Assembly (NCBI RefSeq): GCF_030252185.1
Contig: NZ_CP126970.1
Span: 2,666,001 to 2,730,000 of the forward strand
Source of the DNA: Corynebacterium suedekumii
GTDB lineage: Bacteria; Actinomycetota; Actinomycetes; Mycobacteriales; Mycobacteriaceae
Direction of reading: 5' to 3'
DNA length: 64,000 nt
Shown: positions 39,859 through 49,586 of the stretch, piece by piece
How the letters are laid out: each line of letters opens with the position of its first letter
Numbering within the stretch: position 1 is the stretch's first letter
Notes under the pieces: generated by a model
Databases searched by the model: none
What the model was told of the DNA's origin: nothing
Seen by the model: only the letters and a program-made list of their open reading frames with translations
Program-made: the position numbers and the translations under genes

Positions 39859-41124
39859 ATGCCGATGTGGCCCACCGCCGACAGCCCCGCCCTCGACCGG
39901 GTGGTCGCCGCCCACCGGGAGGCCACCGGGGTCGAGGCCACGCATGCCGCCGATGCCCCGGCGACGTGGCTGCTCATGGGTGAGCACGTCGATTACGCGG
40001 GCGGGGTCGTCCTCGTCGGGCAGGCCGCCCAGCGGGTGGCGGTGGCGTTCTCTCCCCGCCAGGATGACCTCATCCGGGTCACGCGGCACGTCCCCGGGGC
40101 GGACGCCGACACCGATGAGATCAGCACCGGGGCGATCGCGGAGCGGGCGGCCGGCCAGCAGTCGGGAATCGACGCCCGCGGGCGCACCACCACTCCCCCC
40201 GCCCCGGAGGGCGGGCTCGCCGCCCGGCTGGCGGGCATCGTGTGGACGATGATCCATCGTCAACTGCTGTCCCGGGACACCGCGGGCCTGGACGTCACGG
40301 TCGTCGACGACATCCCGGCCGGCGCCGGTCTGGGTGCCAACGCGTCCCTCGAGGCGGCGTTCGCCCTCGCCCTCCAGGGGGATGCCGAGGACATCGACGA
40401 CGCCCCCATGCGGGCCCGCCTGGCCGAGGTGTGTGCGCAGGCGGCGGAGATGTTCTCCGAGGTCCCGCCGTTGCGCGCCCGTCACACCACCGCCCTGCGC
40501 GGGGTCGCCGACGCGGTCTCGGTCATCGACTACGCCGACGGATCGGTCACGCACGCCCCGCACCCGATGTCCGCGGGTGTCTGTTTCGTCGCGGTCGCCG
40601 TTCCCGGCCCTGAGGTCGATGAGGCGGAGCTGATCCGGGAGCGTCGCGAGTTCCTCGACAACGCGTGCCACGCCTTCGGCGCGGAGTCGCTGCGCCTGCT
40701 TCCCGACGCCCCGCAGCGCGTCCTGGAGTGGCTCCGTGCGGTCCACAAGGTCCACGGCACCGAGAACCAGCCCACCGCCGATCAGGCCGCCGGCTGGTTG
40801 TCCTTCGACGAGTCGGAGACCCGGCGGGCCCAGCAGCTGGGCCGGGCGCTGCGGTCGCGGCGCATCGAGGACGTCTGGCCGCTGCTCGCCGAGTCGGAGG
40901 TGGCCCTGACCGGCCAGTACGGTCTCACGGGTGCCACCGAGCTGGTTCAGCTGTGCAACGCCCGGGGCGCCCTGGGGGCGCGGGCGGCGTCGGCGGGGAC
41001 CTCAGCGGCGGTGATCGCGGGCGTCGATAAGCGGCACACGGACAACTTCACCGCGGATCTGTCCGCGGACGGGCTGCTCGTCGTGGAACTGGGGGTCGGC
41101 GGGGTCGCGACTCTCCGCCGCTGA
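39859..41124 (+). CDS. galK: galactokinase-like GHMP kinase
   Basis: 421 residues. The galactokinase signature appears as GEHVDYAGGVV, GHMP motif 2 as IPAGAGLGANASLEAAFA, and a C-terminal motif 3 region GALGARAASAGTSAAVIAGV. No other Leloir-pathway gene is present, so the sugar specificity is inferred from family only; the substitutions (Val for Thr in GEHTDY, Gly-Ala for Ser-Ser in motif 2) leave room for a different sugar. GAAGGAG lies about 10 bases before ATG 39859, and TAAGGT at 39799-39804 is a -10 candidate. Confidence 0.78.
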   Translation: MPMWPTADSPALDRVVAAHREATGVEATHAADAPATWLLMGEHVDYAGGVVLVGQAAQRVAVAFSPRQDDLIRVTRHVPGADADTDEISTGAIAERAAGQQSGIDARGRTTTPPAPEGGLAARLAGIVWTMIHRQLLSRDTAGLDVTVVDDIPAGAGLGANASLEAAFALALQGDAEDIDDAPMRARLAEVCAQAAEMFSEVPPLRARHTTALRGVADAVSVIDYADGSVTHAPHPMSAGVCFVAVAVPGPEVDEAELIRERREFLDNACHAFGAESLRLLPDAPQRVLEWLRAVHKVHGTENQPTADQAAGWLSFDESETRRAQQLGRALRSRRIEDVWPLLAESEVALTGQYGLTGATELVQLCNARGALGARAASAGTSAAVIAGVDKRHTDNFTADLSADGLLVVELGVGGVATLRR

Positions 41125-41126
41125 TG

Positions 41127-41187
41127 TTCCTTCGGGTGGCAGGAATGCACCGAAAACCCGGATTTCCGGGACGTCCTGCTACCCGAA
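41127..41187. repeat. palindromic intergenic element, copy 2
   Basis: It begins with GTTCCTTCGGGTGGCAGGAA, identical to the element at 12785. TTCGGGTGGCAGGA (41131-41144) pairs with TCCTGCTACCCGAA (41174-41187) with one G-U pair, enclosing an inner CCCGG/CCGGG hairpin. It lies exactly between two convergent genes, so here it could terminate both. Confidence 0.75.
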
Positions 41188-41190
41188 TGC

Positions 41191-42321
41191 TCACCCGAGG
41201 ACGGCGCGCAGCCCTGCCCGCAGGTCGGCGATGAAGACCTCGAGGACCTCAAGTGAGGGGAAGTGGCCGCCGACGTCCGGCTCGCTCCAGCGGACGAGGC
41301 GGCGGTAGCGCTGTTCGGCCCAGGGGCGGGGGCAGTGGGAGCTGATGTCGGCGGGGTACCTGGTGACGGCGGTGGGGACGTCGACACGCAGGGCCGGGTC
41401 GAGGGCGCCGTGGCTTTCGGCGTAGATGCGGGCGGCGGAGGCGCCGGTGCGGGTCAGCCAGTAGAGGGTGACGTTGTCCAGGACACGGTCGCGGGGCATC
41501 GTCTCGAAGGGGCTGTCGTCGGTGTCGGACCATTCGGCAAACTTCTCCAGGATCCACGCCAGTTGGCCGACCGGGGAGTCGACGAGAGGCGTAGCCGATG
41601 GTCTGCGGGCCGGTGGCCTGGTGTTTGGCGTAGCCGGCGCGTTCGGTCCAGAAGTGGCGGTTGGCCTCGACGATCGCGCGGTCGGCGTCGCTGAGCTCGC
41701 TGACCGGCAGGCCGGGCGGGCCTTCGGCGAAGGTGGTGTGGATGCCGATGACCTGCCCGGGGAAGCGGCCGCCGAGGATGGTGGTGATCACCCCTCCCCA
41801 GTCGCCGCCGTGGGCGAGGAAGCGGTCGTAGCCGAGGCGGCCCATGAGGTCGACCCAGGTGGCGGCGATCTTCTCGGTCCCCCAGCCGGTGACCCGGGGT
41901 TTGTCGCTGAATCCGAAGCCGGGCAGGGACGGAGCGACGACGTGGAAGGCGGGCTGGGCCGGGTCGGCGGGATCGGCGAGCTCGTCGATGATGTCGACGA
42001 ACTCGGCCACGCTGCCGGGCCAGCCGTGGGTGAGGATGAGCGGGTGGCGTCCGCCCGCGGGGAACGTCGGCGGAGACAGTGGATGCCCAGGCCGTCGATC
42101 TCGACCCGGTGCTGGCCGATCTCGTCCAGGCGCCGTTGGAAGGCGCGCCAGTCATAGTCGGTGCGCCAGTACTCCACCAGTGTGACCAGGTCGGCGAGCG
42201 GGACGCCCCGGTGCCAGGGGTGGTCGCCGGGTGGTTCGGCCTCGGGGAGGCGGGCGGTGAGAAGGCGGGCGCGGAGATCGTCGAGTTAGGCCTCCGGCAC
42301 CCGGGAGACGAAGGGCTCCAT
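41191..42321 (-). pseudogene. decayed epoxide hydrolase
   Basis: Reassembling three frames gives an epoxide hydrolase with an EHN-type N-terminal domain (PWHRGVPLADLVTLVEYWRT) and an alpha/beta-hydrolase fold (LILTHGWPGS, then VVAPSLPGFGFS, AHGGDWGGVITT). Three lesions are visible: an in-frame TAA at codon 12 (42286-42288), a frameshift near 42080 between GLGIHC and SPPTFPAGGRHP, and another near 41584-41591 where GYAS should continue VDSPVGQLAWILEKF. It lies 1 base after the RNB gene stop, so it was probably part of that operon. Confidence 0.85.
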
Positions 42322-42322
42322 G

Positions 42323-43720
42323 TCAGTCCGCCGGCCAGGCGAAGGCGACGTCGCGGGTGGCCACGTCGGCGCGGATGAGGGAGACGGTGGTCGTCGTGCC
42401 CAGGGGTGGGGCGCCGAGGGTGTCGGAGAGTACCGGCGGGTCGGTGAGCAGGATGCGGGCGGTGTCGCGTTCGGCGTCGGAGCTGAGGACCACAGCCTGG
42501 AAGTTGTGGCCGACCCAGGGGGCCAGCACGGTGGCCTCGGTGAGGTCGAGGGCAGCCCGGTCGACGGTGTTGGCCAGGGCGGAGGTGCGGTTCATGGTGT
42601 CGATGACCTCGTCGGCACGCGAGGTGACCCACGCGGGCACCTCGACCCCCTGGATCAGGGCCAGGCAGTACTCGGTGGCGAAGCGGTCGATGAGGCGGCG
42701 CAGGGGTGCGGTGACGTGCGAGTAGTAGCCGCCGATGCCGGCGTGGACCTCGGCGTCACCGTTGTCCACGCGGGCGTAGCCGGAGCCACGGAGCAGCTTC
42801 TGGGCCTCGCGCATGACGGCCATGCCCAGGGGTGCGGTGGCGTCGACGGTCTGGAGGAACTCGCCGATCTCCCGGTCGGCGGGCAGGTCGAAGCCGAGGG
42901 CGAGGGCCTCGGTGCGGAACTCGGCCTCGGATTCCTCGGTGGCCGGCCGGAGGGTGCGCAGCAGGCCCTGGCCTTTCTCCACCATGAGCTGGCCGGCGCA
43001 CATGCCGGTGAGCAGGGAGATCTCGGAGTTCCAGTCCATGACCTCGTGGCGTGGTTCGGTGATGAGTTCGTACTGGCCGTCGTCGGTGGTGGCCACGCGT
43101 TGGGCGGGGATGCGGAGGTTGATGGCGTGGCGTCGTAACGCGGAGACCTCGCGGAGCTGGCCCACCTCCGGCAGGAGCTCGATGGACGGGTGCATGGTGC
43201 CGGCGAGGTAGTCGGCGTGGACGCCGTCGTAGTCGAGGCGGGCGACGGAGTGGACCAGGGCGCGTTCGAGGTGGAAGGAGGTGACCTCGCCGGCGTCGTC
43301 GAGGTCGAAGGTCCACAGGACGGCGGGCCGGTCGACGTCGGGAAGCAGCGACGCATCACCCTCGGACAGTTCCGGCGGGTGGAGGCGGGCGGGTTCGTCG
43401 GGCAGGTAGATGGTCTGCCCGCGGCGCAGGGACTCGGCCTCGAGGGCGGAGCCGGGTTCGATGAAGGCGGCGACGTCGGCGATGGCGTAGAGGACGCGGT
43501 AGCCGCCGGCGGTGCGTTCGAGGTAGACGGCCTGGTCGAGGTCCTTCGAGCCGACGGGGTCGATGGTGACCAGGGGGATGCCGCGGGCGTCACGGCGCTC
43601 GTCGGCGAAGCGGTCGGTCGCCGCCGCGGCCTCGGCGTGCAGCTCCGGGGTGAAGTCGGTGGGGACGTCGAATTCCTCGGCGAGGCCACGGAAGTTGAGG
43701 GGCGCTGCGTAGAGCTTCAT
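42323..43720 (-). CDS. RNB-domain exoribonuclease (RNase II/R family)
   Basis: 465-residue protein carrying mainly the RNB catalytic domain: IDPVGSKDLDQAVYLE holds the metal-binding aspartates, followed by YAIADVAAFIEPGS, and YSHVTAPLRRLIDRF closes the domain. The long cold-shock and S1 domains of RNase R are largely absent, so this is the compact actinobacterial form. It degrades RNA 3' to 5'. It is followed 1 base later by the decayed hydrolase gene. Confidence 0.93.
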   Translation of the reverse strand: MKLYAAPLNFRGLAEEFDVPTDFTPELHAEAAAATDRFADERRDARGIPLVTIDPVGSKDLDQAVYLERTAGGYRVLYAIADVAAFIEPGSALEAESLRRGQTIYLPDEPARLHPPELSEGDASLLPDVDRPAVLWTFDLDDAGEVTSFHLERALVHSVARLDYDGVHADYLAGTMHPSIELLPEVGQLREVSALRRHAINLRIPAQRVATTDDGQYELITEPRHEVMDWNSEISLLTGMCAGQLMVEKGQGLLRTLRPATEESEAEFRTEALALGFDLPADREIGEFLQTVDATAPLGMAVMREAQKLLRGSGYARVDNGDAEVHAGIGGYYSHVTAPLRRLIDRFATEYCLALIQGVEVPAWVTSRADEVIDTMNRTSALANTVDRAALDLTEATVLAPWVGHNFQAVVLSSDAERDTARILLTDPPVLSDTLGAPPLGTTTTVSLIRADVATRDVAFAWPAD

Positions 43721-43732
43721 GACGCCCCATTC

Positions 43733-44782
43733 TTACACAGCGAACAGCTCCCCGAGATGGTGATCGATCTGGGCCATGTACTCGGGCACGAAGCCGAAGA
43801 GCCCGAAGTGACCGGCCACATCGTCGATGACGCGCAGCTCGGCGCCGGGGATCAGGTCGGCCTCGGTGGCGCAGTCCCGGACGGGGAAGAACATGTCCTC
43901 GCTGATGGGCATGACGAACACCCTCGCGGTCACCCGGCCGAGGGCGGTGGCGAGGTCACCGTCGGTGTGGAGCGCGACGTCGCCGTGCTGCCACTTGCGG
44001 CCCATGACCACCAACGAGTTGGGGTCCAGCGCGGTGAAGGTCGGTTCGAGGAATCCCTCGACCACCTGCTGCGGGGTCTCGAACTCGAGCGCGCGCCAGG
44101 CCCCGCTCTTCCACCACTCGGTGGACAGGCCCATCACTCCCCACACCCGGGCGTGGCGCCCCAGACCCTCGACGACGTCGGTGTTCGAGGCGTACTCGCC
44201 GTCGTTGAAGCCGGGGTCGGAGGTGACGGCGTCGAGCAGCACCCGGGTGAACAGGAAGTCGTGCGGGGTGTTCTGGGCGGTGCCGGCGATGGGGGCGGCG
44301 CGGTGGACGCGGTCCGGGAAGCGGACGGCCCATTCGTAGGTCTGCTGCGCGCCCATGGACGCGCCGACGACGGCGAACAGTTCCGTGATGCCGAAGTGCT
44401 CGCGCAGGAGCCATTCCTGGGCCACCACGTCATCGCCGATGGTGACGAAGGGGAACCGCGACATGGCGATGGACTCGTCGTCGGTGGTGTGCGGGGAGGT
44501 GGATAGCCCGTTGCCGATCTGGTTGACGATGACGATGAAGAAGCGCGACGGATCCAGCGCATGCTCCGGCCCGATGTAGGTGTCGATCCACGCCTGGTGC
44601 GTCCCCGTGAACCACGTGGGGATGAGGATGGCGTTGTCCTTCGCCTCGTTGAGCTGGCCGACGGTGCGCACCGCCAGCCGGCAGTCCTCGATCACCCCGC
44701 CGCGTTCGAGCTCGAGCCGGCCGATGCTGATCATCTCGTAGGGGCCGTGGACCTCGGGGGTGTAGAAGGGGTTGAGGTACAT
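43733..44782 (-). CDS. homoserine O-acetyltransferase-family alpha/beta hydrolase
   Basis: 349 residues of the MetX-like hydrolase family: NAILIPTWFTGTHQAW oxyanion region, nucleophile Ser in VVGASMGAQQTYEWA, and a C-terminal His in DVAGHFGLFGF. It is not the standard MetX, whose substrate motifs differ, and no methionine gene is adjacent. AGGAG lies 5 bases before ATG 44782, with TAGGCT at 44822-44827 as -10. It is 12 bases upstream of the RNB gene on the same strand, so a two-gene operon is likely. Confidence 0.85.
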   Translation of the reverse strand: MYLNPFYTPEVHGPYEMISIGRLELERGGVIEDCRLAVRTVGQLNEAKDNAILIPTWFTGTHQAWIDTYIGPEHALDPSRFFIVIVNQIGNGLSTSPHTTDDESIAMSRFPFVTIGDDVVAQEWLLREHFGITELFAVVGASMGAQQTYEWAVRFPDRVHRAAPIAGTAQNTPHDFLFTRVLLDAVTSDPGFNDGEYASNTDVVEGLGRHARVWGVMGLSTEWWKSGAWRALEFETPQQVVEGFLEPTFTALDPNSLVVMGRKWQHGDVALHTDGDLATALGRVTARVFVMPISEDMFFPVRDCATEADLIPGAELRVIDDVAGHFGLFGFVPEYMAQIDHHLGELFAV

Positions 44783-44862
44783 GGGTGCTCCTCGTCGCGG
44801 TGCCGTGTGATCTGGCACACAGCCTACCCACACAGGCTACTTCGCGGGCGTGAGGAAAGTGG

Positions 44863-45275
<413 letters not shown>

Positions 45276-45309
45276 GCCTGATCCTACTCCCCCACCCTCG
45301 CCGGCACCA

Positions 45310-46503
45310 TCACCGCAGGTGCGAGGTCTCGTTGAAGGTCCGCACGCAGGACCCGATGCGGGCACCCTCGGCGTAGAACTCGACGACGCTTATCGACGCC
45401 ACGTCCAGGAACATCCGGGAGAACACCTGCGGGCCGGCGTCCAGGGCCTGCCGGAGAAACGACTTGATCGGCGTGACGTGGCTGACCACGAGGATGGTCT
45501 TGCCCTCATAGCGCTTGACCAGGTCGCGGCGCACGTTGCGGATCCGGCGGTGCAGGGCCTCCAGGGTCTCCCCGTTCGGTGGGCACACCGCCGGGTCGGT
45601 GATCCACTCGTCGTGGAGCTCGGGGTCCTGCTCGTGTGCCTGGTCGAAGGTCTTGCCCTCCCAGTCGCCGAAGTCGAGTTCGATGAGGTCGTCGATGACC
45701 TCCACCTCGAGCCCGAGGACCGCCCCGGCGGCCTCGGCGGTCTGCACGCAGCGGGCCAGCGGGGAGGAGACGATGACGTCGATGTCACCACGTTCCCCCA
45801 GCAGCCGTGCCGCGGCCTGCGCCTGCTCGACACCCACCTCGGTGAGCGCGGTGTCGGTGCGGCCGGAGTACTGGCGGGCGGCGTTCATGGTGGTCTGGCC
45901 GTGGCGCAGGAGGACGAAGCGGGTGGGGGTGGCGGTGGCGCCGGTCCAGTGGGAGGGGGTCCCGGCGGTGCCGTTCGCGGTGTCCTCGGCCGGTTCCGCA
46001 GCCGCGGTCTCCTCGGCGGGCTCGGCAGATGTGGCGCCCGGCAGCGACGCCTCCACCGAGGACGCCTCGGCGACGATGCCCGGCGCGTGGCCCTGGGCGG
46101 CGGCGTCCATCGCCACGTTGGACAGGTGGTCAGCCTCCTTGTTTCTGGCGCGCGGCACCCAGGTGAAGGTGACGGCGTCGAAACGCTCCATGAGGCGGCG
46201 GGCCTGGACGGCGAGTTCCTGCATGGCGGGGTGCTTGATCTTCCAGCGGCCGCTCATCTGCTCGACGACGAGCTTGGAGTCCATGCGGACCTCGACGACA
46301 CTGGCACCGAGGTCGGCGGCGGCCTCGAGGCCACGGAGCATGCCGTGGTACTCGGCGACGTTGTTCGTGGCCTTCTTGCCCACGACGTAGACGATCTCGC
46401 GGAGGACCTCACCGGACTCGGAGTAGACGACGGTGCCGGAGCCGGCGATGCCGGGATTGCCGCGGGAGCCGCCGTCGGTGTAGATCAGCACCTTCCCCGA
46501 CAC
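45310..46503 (-). CDS. bifunctional RNase HI / histidine-phosphatase protein
   Basis: 397 residues, homologous in plan to Mycobacterium Rv2228c. The N-terminal RNase H domain (1-135) has YTDGGSRGNPG, the second acidic residue in NNVAEYHGMLRGL, and RMDSKLVVEQMSGRW; it removes RNA from RNA-DNA hybrids. A linker rich in Ala/Thr/Glu follows. The C-terminal phosphoglycerate mutase-like phosphatase (about 195-397) has FVLLRHGQTTMN and VVSHVTPIKSF. It is in an operon with the zinc-ribbon and Nif3 genes. Confidence 0.95.
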   Translation of the reverse strand: MSGKVLIYTDGGSRGNPGIAGSGTVVYSESGEVLREIVYVVGKKATNNVAEYHGMLRGLEAAADLGASVVEVRMDSKLVVEQMSGRWKIKHPAMQELAVQARRLMERFDAVTFTWVPRARNKEADHLSNVAMDAAAQGHAPGIVAEASSVEASLPGATSAEPAEETAAAEPAEDTANGTAGTPSHWTGATATPTRFVLLRHGQTTMNAARQYSGRTDTALTEVGVEQAQAAARLLGERGDIDVIVSSPLARCVQTAEAAGAVLGLEVEVIDDLIELDFGDWEGKTFDQAHEQDPELHDEWITDPAVCPPNGETLEALHRRIRNVRRDLVKRYEGKTILVVSHVTPIKSFLRQALDAGPQVFSRMFLDVASISVVEFYAEGARIGSCVRTFNETSHLR

Positions 46504-46506
46504 GAC

Positions 46507-47229
46507 TCAGGCCTGCTTCCGGATGAGGTAGGTGCCGCATTCGGGGCACTGGGGCAGCTCGTCGGCGGGGGCGTTGCGGATGCGCTTCTGGTCGGTGCCG
46601 GACAGGACGATGAAGCAGCCGCCGCAGGTGCGGCCGTTGAAGTCGGCGGCGCCGACGTCGGAGTCCTTCTTCTGGGCGTCGTACTCGGCGAGCACGTCCG
46701 CGGGCAGCTGGGAGCGCAGTTCCGCGACGCGCTCCACCGGGTTCTGCAGCTCGGCGTGGGCGGCGTTGGCGGCCTCGGCGGCGCGCTCGGCGACCTCGAT
46801 CTTGCGGGCCAGGTCGTCGAGGCGGGCGCCGTGGACGTCGCGGTTGTTGCGCAGGGCGTGGATCTCGTTGTGGGCCTCGGTGAGCTCGCCCATGAGGTCG
46901 GCGATGCGCGACTTGGCGGAGTAGCGGTCGTGCTCGAGGTCCTTGCGGCGCTCGGGGTCGGTCTCGGCGGCGAGCTGGGCCTTGTCGTCGCGTTCGCGGC
47001 GGCGCAGCCTGCGTTCGTCCTCCTGGATGCGCAGGATCTCGGCCTCCATGTCGTCGACGGCCATCTGGGCGGAGCCGGCGGCGTTGCGCATGCGGGCGTG
47101 CTCGCTGATGAGGCGGTCGAGCTCCTTCTGCTCGGGCGTGACGAAGGCGGAGTCGCCCACCACGTCGAGGGAGCGTTCGGTGGTGGCCAGGTCGAGGAGG
47201 ATGTCCTGCTGGGTGGGATCGAGTTTCAT
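46507..47229 (-). CDS. zinc-ribbon coiled-coil protein (CT398-like, Rv2229c family)
   Basis: 240 residues: a long Glu/Arg-rich coiled coil (about 10-185, for example EAEILRIQEDERRLRRRER) followed by a C4 zinc ribbon (CGGCFIVLSG... CPECGTYLIRK). It is predicted to bind nucleic acid or act as a scaffold. It lies 3 bases before the RNase H gene and 5 bases after the Nif3-like gene, a conserved actinobacterial trio. Confidence 0.92.
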   Translation of the reverse strand: MKLDPTQQDILLDLATTERSLDVVGDSAFVTPEQKELDRLISEHARMRNAAGSAQMAVDDMEAEILRIQEDERRLRRRERDDKAQLAAETDPERRKDLEHDRYSAKSRIADLMGELTEAHNEIHALRNNRDVHGARLDDLARKIEVAERAAEAANAAHAELQNPVERVAELRSQLPADVLAEYDAQKKDSDVGAADFNGRTCGGCFIVLSGTDQKRIRNAPADELPQCPECGTYLIRKQA

Positions 47230-47234
47230 GGGTT

Positions 47235-48374
47235 CTATTCTCCTCGGGTGGGGTGGGCGGACAGTGTCCAGGGGTCGGTGCGGAGATCGATGACGTGCGT
47301 GTCGACGCCCGCCTGGTCCCCCACGATGCCCGCCACCTGCGCGGTCCAGGGGAACTCGCTGGCGTAGTGGGCGGTGTCGATCACCGGCGGGCCGCCGGCG
47401 CGGAGGTACTCGTCGACGGGGTGGTGGCGCAGGTCGGAGGTGACGTAGACGTCCACGCCGAGGCCGCGGACGGCGTCGAGGAAGCTGTCGCCGGAGCCGG
47501 AGCTGACGGCCACGGTCTGCACCATCGCCTCCGGGTCGCCGGCGGCGCGCACACCCCAGGCGGTCTCAGGCAGGGCGTCGGCGACCTGCTGGGTGAACTC
47601 CCGCAACGTCATCGGCTCGGGCAGTCGCCCGATCCGGCCGAGGCCGCAGGCCTGGTCGACTGGGGCGGCGTCGGGCAGCTCGACGATGTCGAAGGCCGGC
47701 TCCTCGTAGGGGTGGGCGTCGCGGAGGGCGGTGATGAGGTCGCGACGTCGAGAAGCGGGGGCCACGAACTCCACCCGCCGTTCGGGGCCGCGGTGGGTGA
47801 CCCCGATCTCGCCCTCGGTGGGGTTCGCGCCGTCCTGCGGGGTGAACTGGCCGGTGCCCTCCCAGGAGAAGGCGCACTCGGCGTAGTCGCCGATGTGGCC
47901 GGCGCCGGCGTCGAAGAGCGCGGCGGTGACGGTCTCGGCGGCGTCGACGGGGACGTGCACGCCCCACTTGTCCATCGCGGCGCCGTCCTTGGGCAGGATC
48001 GGACGCCCCGGGGTGATGCCCACCAACTCGGCGAGCCGGTCATTGACGCCCGGGCGGGCCGAATCGGCGTTGGTGTGCGCGGCGAACAGGGCGACCCCAC
48101 CGCGGATGAGCGTGTGGATGACCTTGCCCTTCGGGGTGTCCGCCGCCACGGAGGTGACCCCGCGCATGAGCAGCGGGTGGTGGACGACGAGCATGTCCGC
48201 ACCCAGGGCCACGGCCTCCTCCGCGACGGCCTGGGTGCAGTCGAGGGCGAAGGCGACCGTGGTCACCTCCGCCGAGGGGTCGCCGCAGATCAGGCCGACC
48301 GCGTCCCAGCTCTCGGCCAGGTGCGGTGGGTAGGCGGTGTCCAGGATCGAGCGGATGTCGGCGACGGTCTTCAT
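47235..48374 (-). CDS. Nif3-like dinuclear metal centre protein
   Basis: 379 residues, the long form with the PII-like insert (VEFVAPASRRRDLITALRDA, PYEEPAFDIV). Metal ligands are visible in ADMLVVHHPLL, FAAHTNAD, YVTSDLRHHPVDE and VIDTAHYASE. Proposed to be a GTP cyclohydrolase-like or nucleotide-processing enzyme, but the true reaction is unknown. First gene of the leftward trio; divergent from the HAD gene. Confidence 0.95.
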   Translation of the reverse strand: MKTVADIRSILDTAYPPHLAESWDAVGLICGDPSAEVTTVAFALDCTQAVAEEAVALGADMLVVHHPLLMRGVTSVAADTPKGKVIHTLIRGGVALFAAHTNADSARPGVNDRLAELVGITPGRPILPKDGAAMDKWGVHVPVDAAETVTAALFDAGAGHIGDYAECAFSWEGTGQFTPQDGANPTEGEIGVTHRGPERRVEFVAPASRRRDLITALRDAHPYEEPAFDIVELPDAAPVDQACGLGRIGRLPEPMTLREFTQQVADALPETAWGVRAAGDPEAMVQTVAVSSGSGDSFLDAVRGLGVDVYVTSDLRHHPVDEYLRAGGPPVIDTAHYASEFPWTAQVAGIVGDQAGVDTHVIDLRTDPWTLSAHPTRGE

Positions 48375-48406
48375 GGCGTCCCAGTGTAGATGGCAGGCTG
48401 GACACC

Positions 48407-49075
48407 ATGAGCATTCTCCTGCTGGACGTCGACGGCACCCTCATCGATTCCTTCCCCGGCATCCGCGCCGGGTTCCTGCACACCCTGGACACCCTGGGGT
48501 GGGAGCGCCCCCCGGAGGAGTTCATCGCCCGGATCCCCGGCCCGCCGATGGAGGTGACGCTGCGCTCACTCGGCATGAGCGAGGAGCAGGCGCAGGAGGG
48601 GCTGGGCATCTACCTCGACTACACCGCCGGCGGCGGGTGGGCGGACGCCACCGCCTTCCCCGGCATGCTCGACCTGGTGCGACGCTGGAAGGGGCAGGGC
48701 CACACGGTGGCCACGGCGACGTCGAAAGGCGAGAGCTTCGCGGAGAAGATCCTGGCGCGGGAGGGTTTCCTCGAGCACATTGACTTCCTCGGGGCCGCAC
48801 AGGAGGATGGCCCGCGGCGCTCCAAGTCGGCGGTGATCGACCACGTCCTGGCCTCCACCGGGTGGGACACCGCGACGTCCGATATCCTCATGGTCGGCGA
48901 CCGCTCCCACGACATCGAGGGGGCGGCCGAGCACGGCATCGACACCGTCGCCGTCACCTGGGGCTACGGCACGCCCGAGGAATGGGCCACCGCCCGCGCC
49001 ACCGCACACTCCCCCGAGGAACTGGAAGGTATCGTCCATGACTGCTTCGCCCGAGGCCGCCTCGCACGAGGATGA
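48407..49075 (+). CDS. HAD family hydrolase
   Basis: 222 residues. Motif I is LLDVDGTLIDSF, motif II TATSKGE, motif III Lys in RRSKSAVID, motif IV VGDRSHDIEGA, the phosphoglycolate phosphatase type. In mycobacteria the gene here is ptkA, a HAD-fold protein-tyrosine kinase, paired with ptpA as in this window; whether this one is a kinase or a phosphatase is open. Its 3' end overlaps ptpA by 38 bases, so the two are tightly coupled. Confidence 0.9.
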   Translation: MSILLLDVDGTLIDSFPGIRAGFLHTLDTLGWERPPEEFIARIPGPPMEVTLRSLGMSEEQAQEGLGIYLDYTAGGGWADATAFPGMLDLVRRWKGQGHTVATATSKGESFAEKILAREGFLEHIDFLGAAQEDGPRRSKSAVIDHVLASTGWDTATSDILMVGDRSHDIEGAAEHGIDTVAVTWGYGTPEEWATARATAHSPEELEGIVHDCFARGRLARG

Positions 49076-49571
49076 CCGCCTGCACATCAACTTCGTGTGC
49101 ACCGGCAACATCTGCCGCTCCCCCATGGCCGAGGTCATCGTCCGCGACGCCGTCGAGGCCGCCGGCCTGACCGACCGGGTCCGGGTGTCCTCCTCCGGGA
49201 TCGGCGGCTGGCACGTGGGCCAGGGGGCCGACAAGCGCGCCGTCGCCGAACTACGCTCCGCCGGCCATGACGGCTCCGAGCACATCGCCGCCCAGATCGG
49301 CCCCGACAACCTCGACGCGGACCTGCTCGTCGCCCTGGACACCGGGCACCGTTCGGAACTCATCGCCCGCGGCATCGACGAGGACCGGGTGCGCCTGCTG
49401 CGCAGCTTCGACCCGGCAGCCGAGGAGGACGCCTCCGTCGCCGACCCCTACTACGGCGGCCCGGAGGGCTTCACCGAGACCCGCGTCCAGATCGAGGCCG
49501 CCGTCGACGGCATCCTCGCGTGGGTGAACGAGCAGGCGGACGAGCAGGTTCGGGCCGGCTTGCAGCGGTAG
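49038..49571 (+). CDS. ptpA: low-molecular-weight protein tyrosine phosphatase
   Basis: 177 residues. The active-site P-loop is VCTGNICRSPMAE (Cys-x5-Arg-Ser) and the general acid is Asp in SVADPYYGG. It removes phosphate from phosphotyrosine in proteins. The start ATG 49038 is inside the HAD gene; no other in-frame start precedes the P-loop. The mycobacterial orthologue is a secreted virulence phosphatase; no signal peptide is present here. Confidence 0.93.
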   Translation: MTASPEAASHEDDRLHINFVCTGNICRSPMAEVIVRDAVEAAGLTDRVRVSSSGIGGWHVGQGADKRAVAELRSAGHDGSEHIAAQIGPDNLDADLLVALDTGHRSELIARGIDEDRVRLLRSFDPAAEEDASVADPYYGGPEGFTETRVQIEAAVDGILAWVNEQADEQVRAGLQR

Positions 49572-49586
49572 GTAGACTCAACCGGT

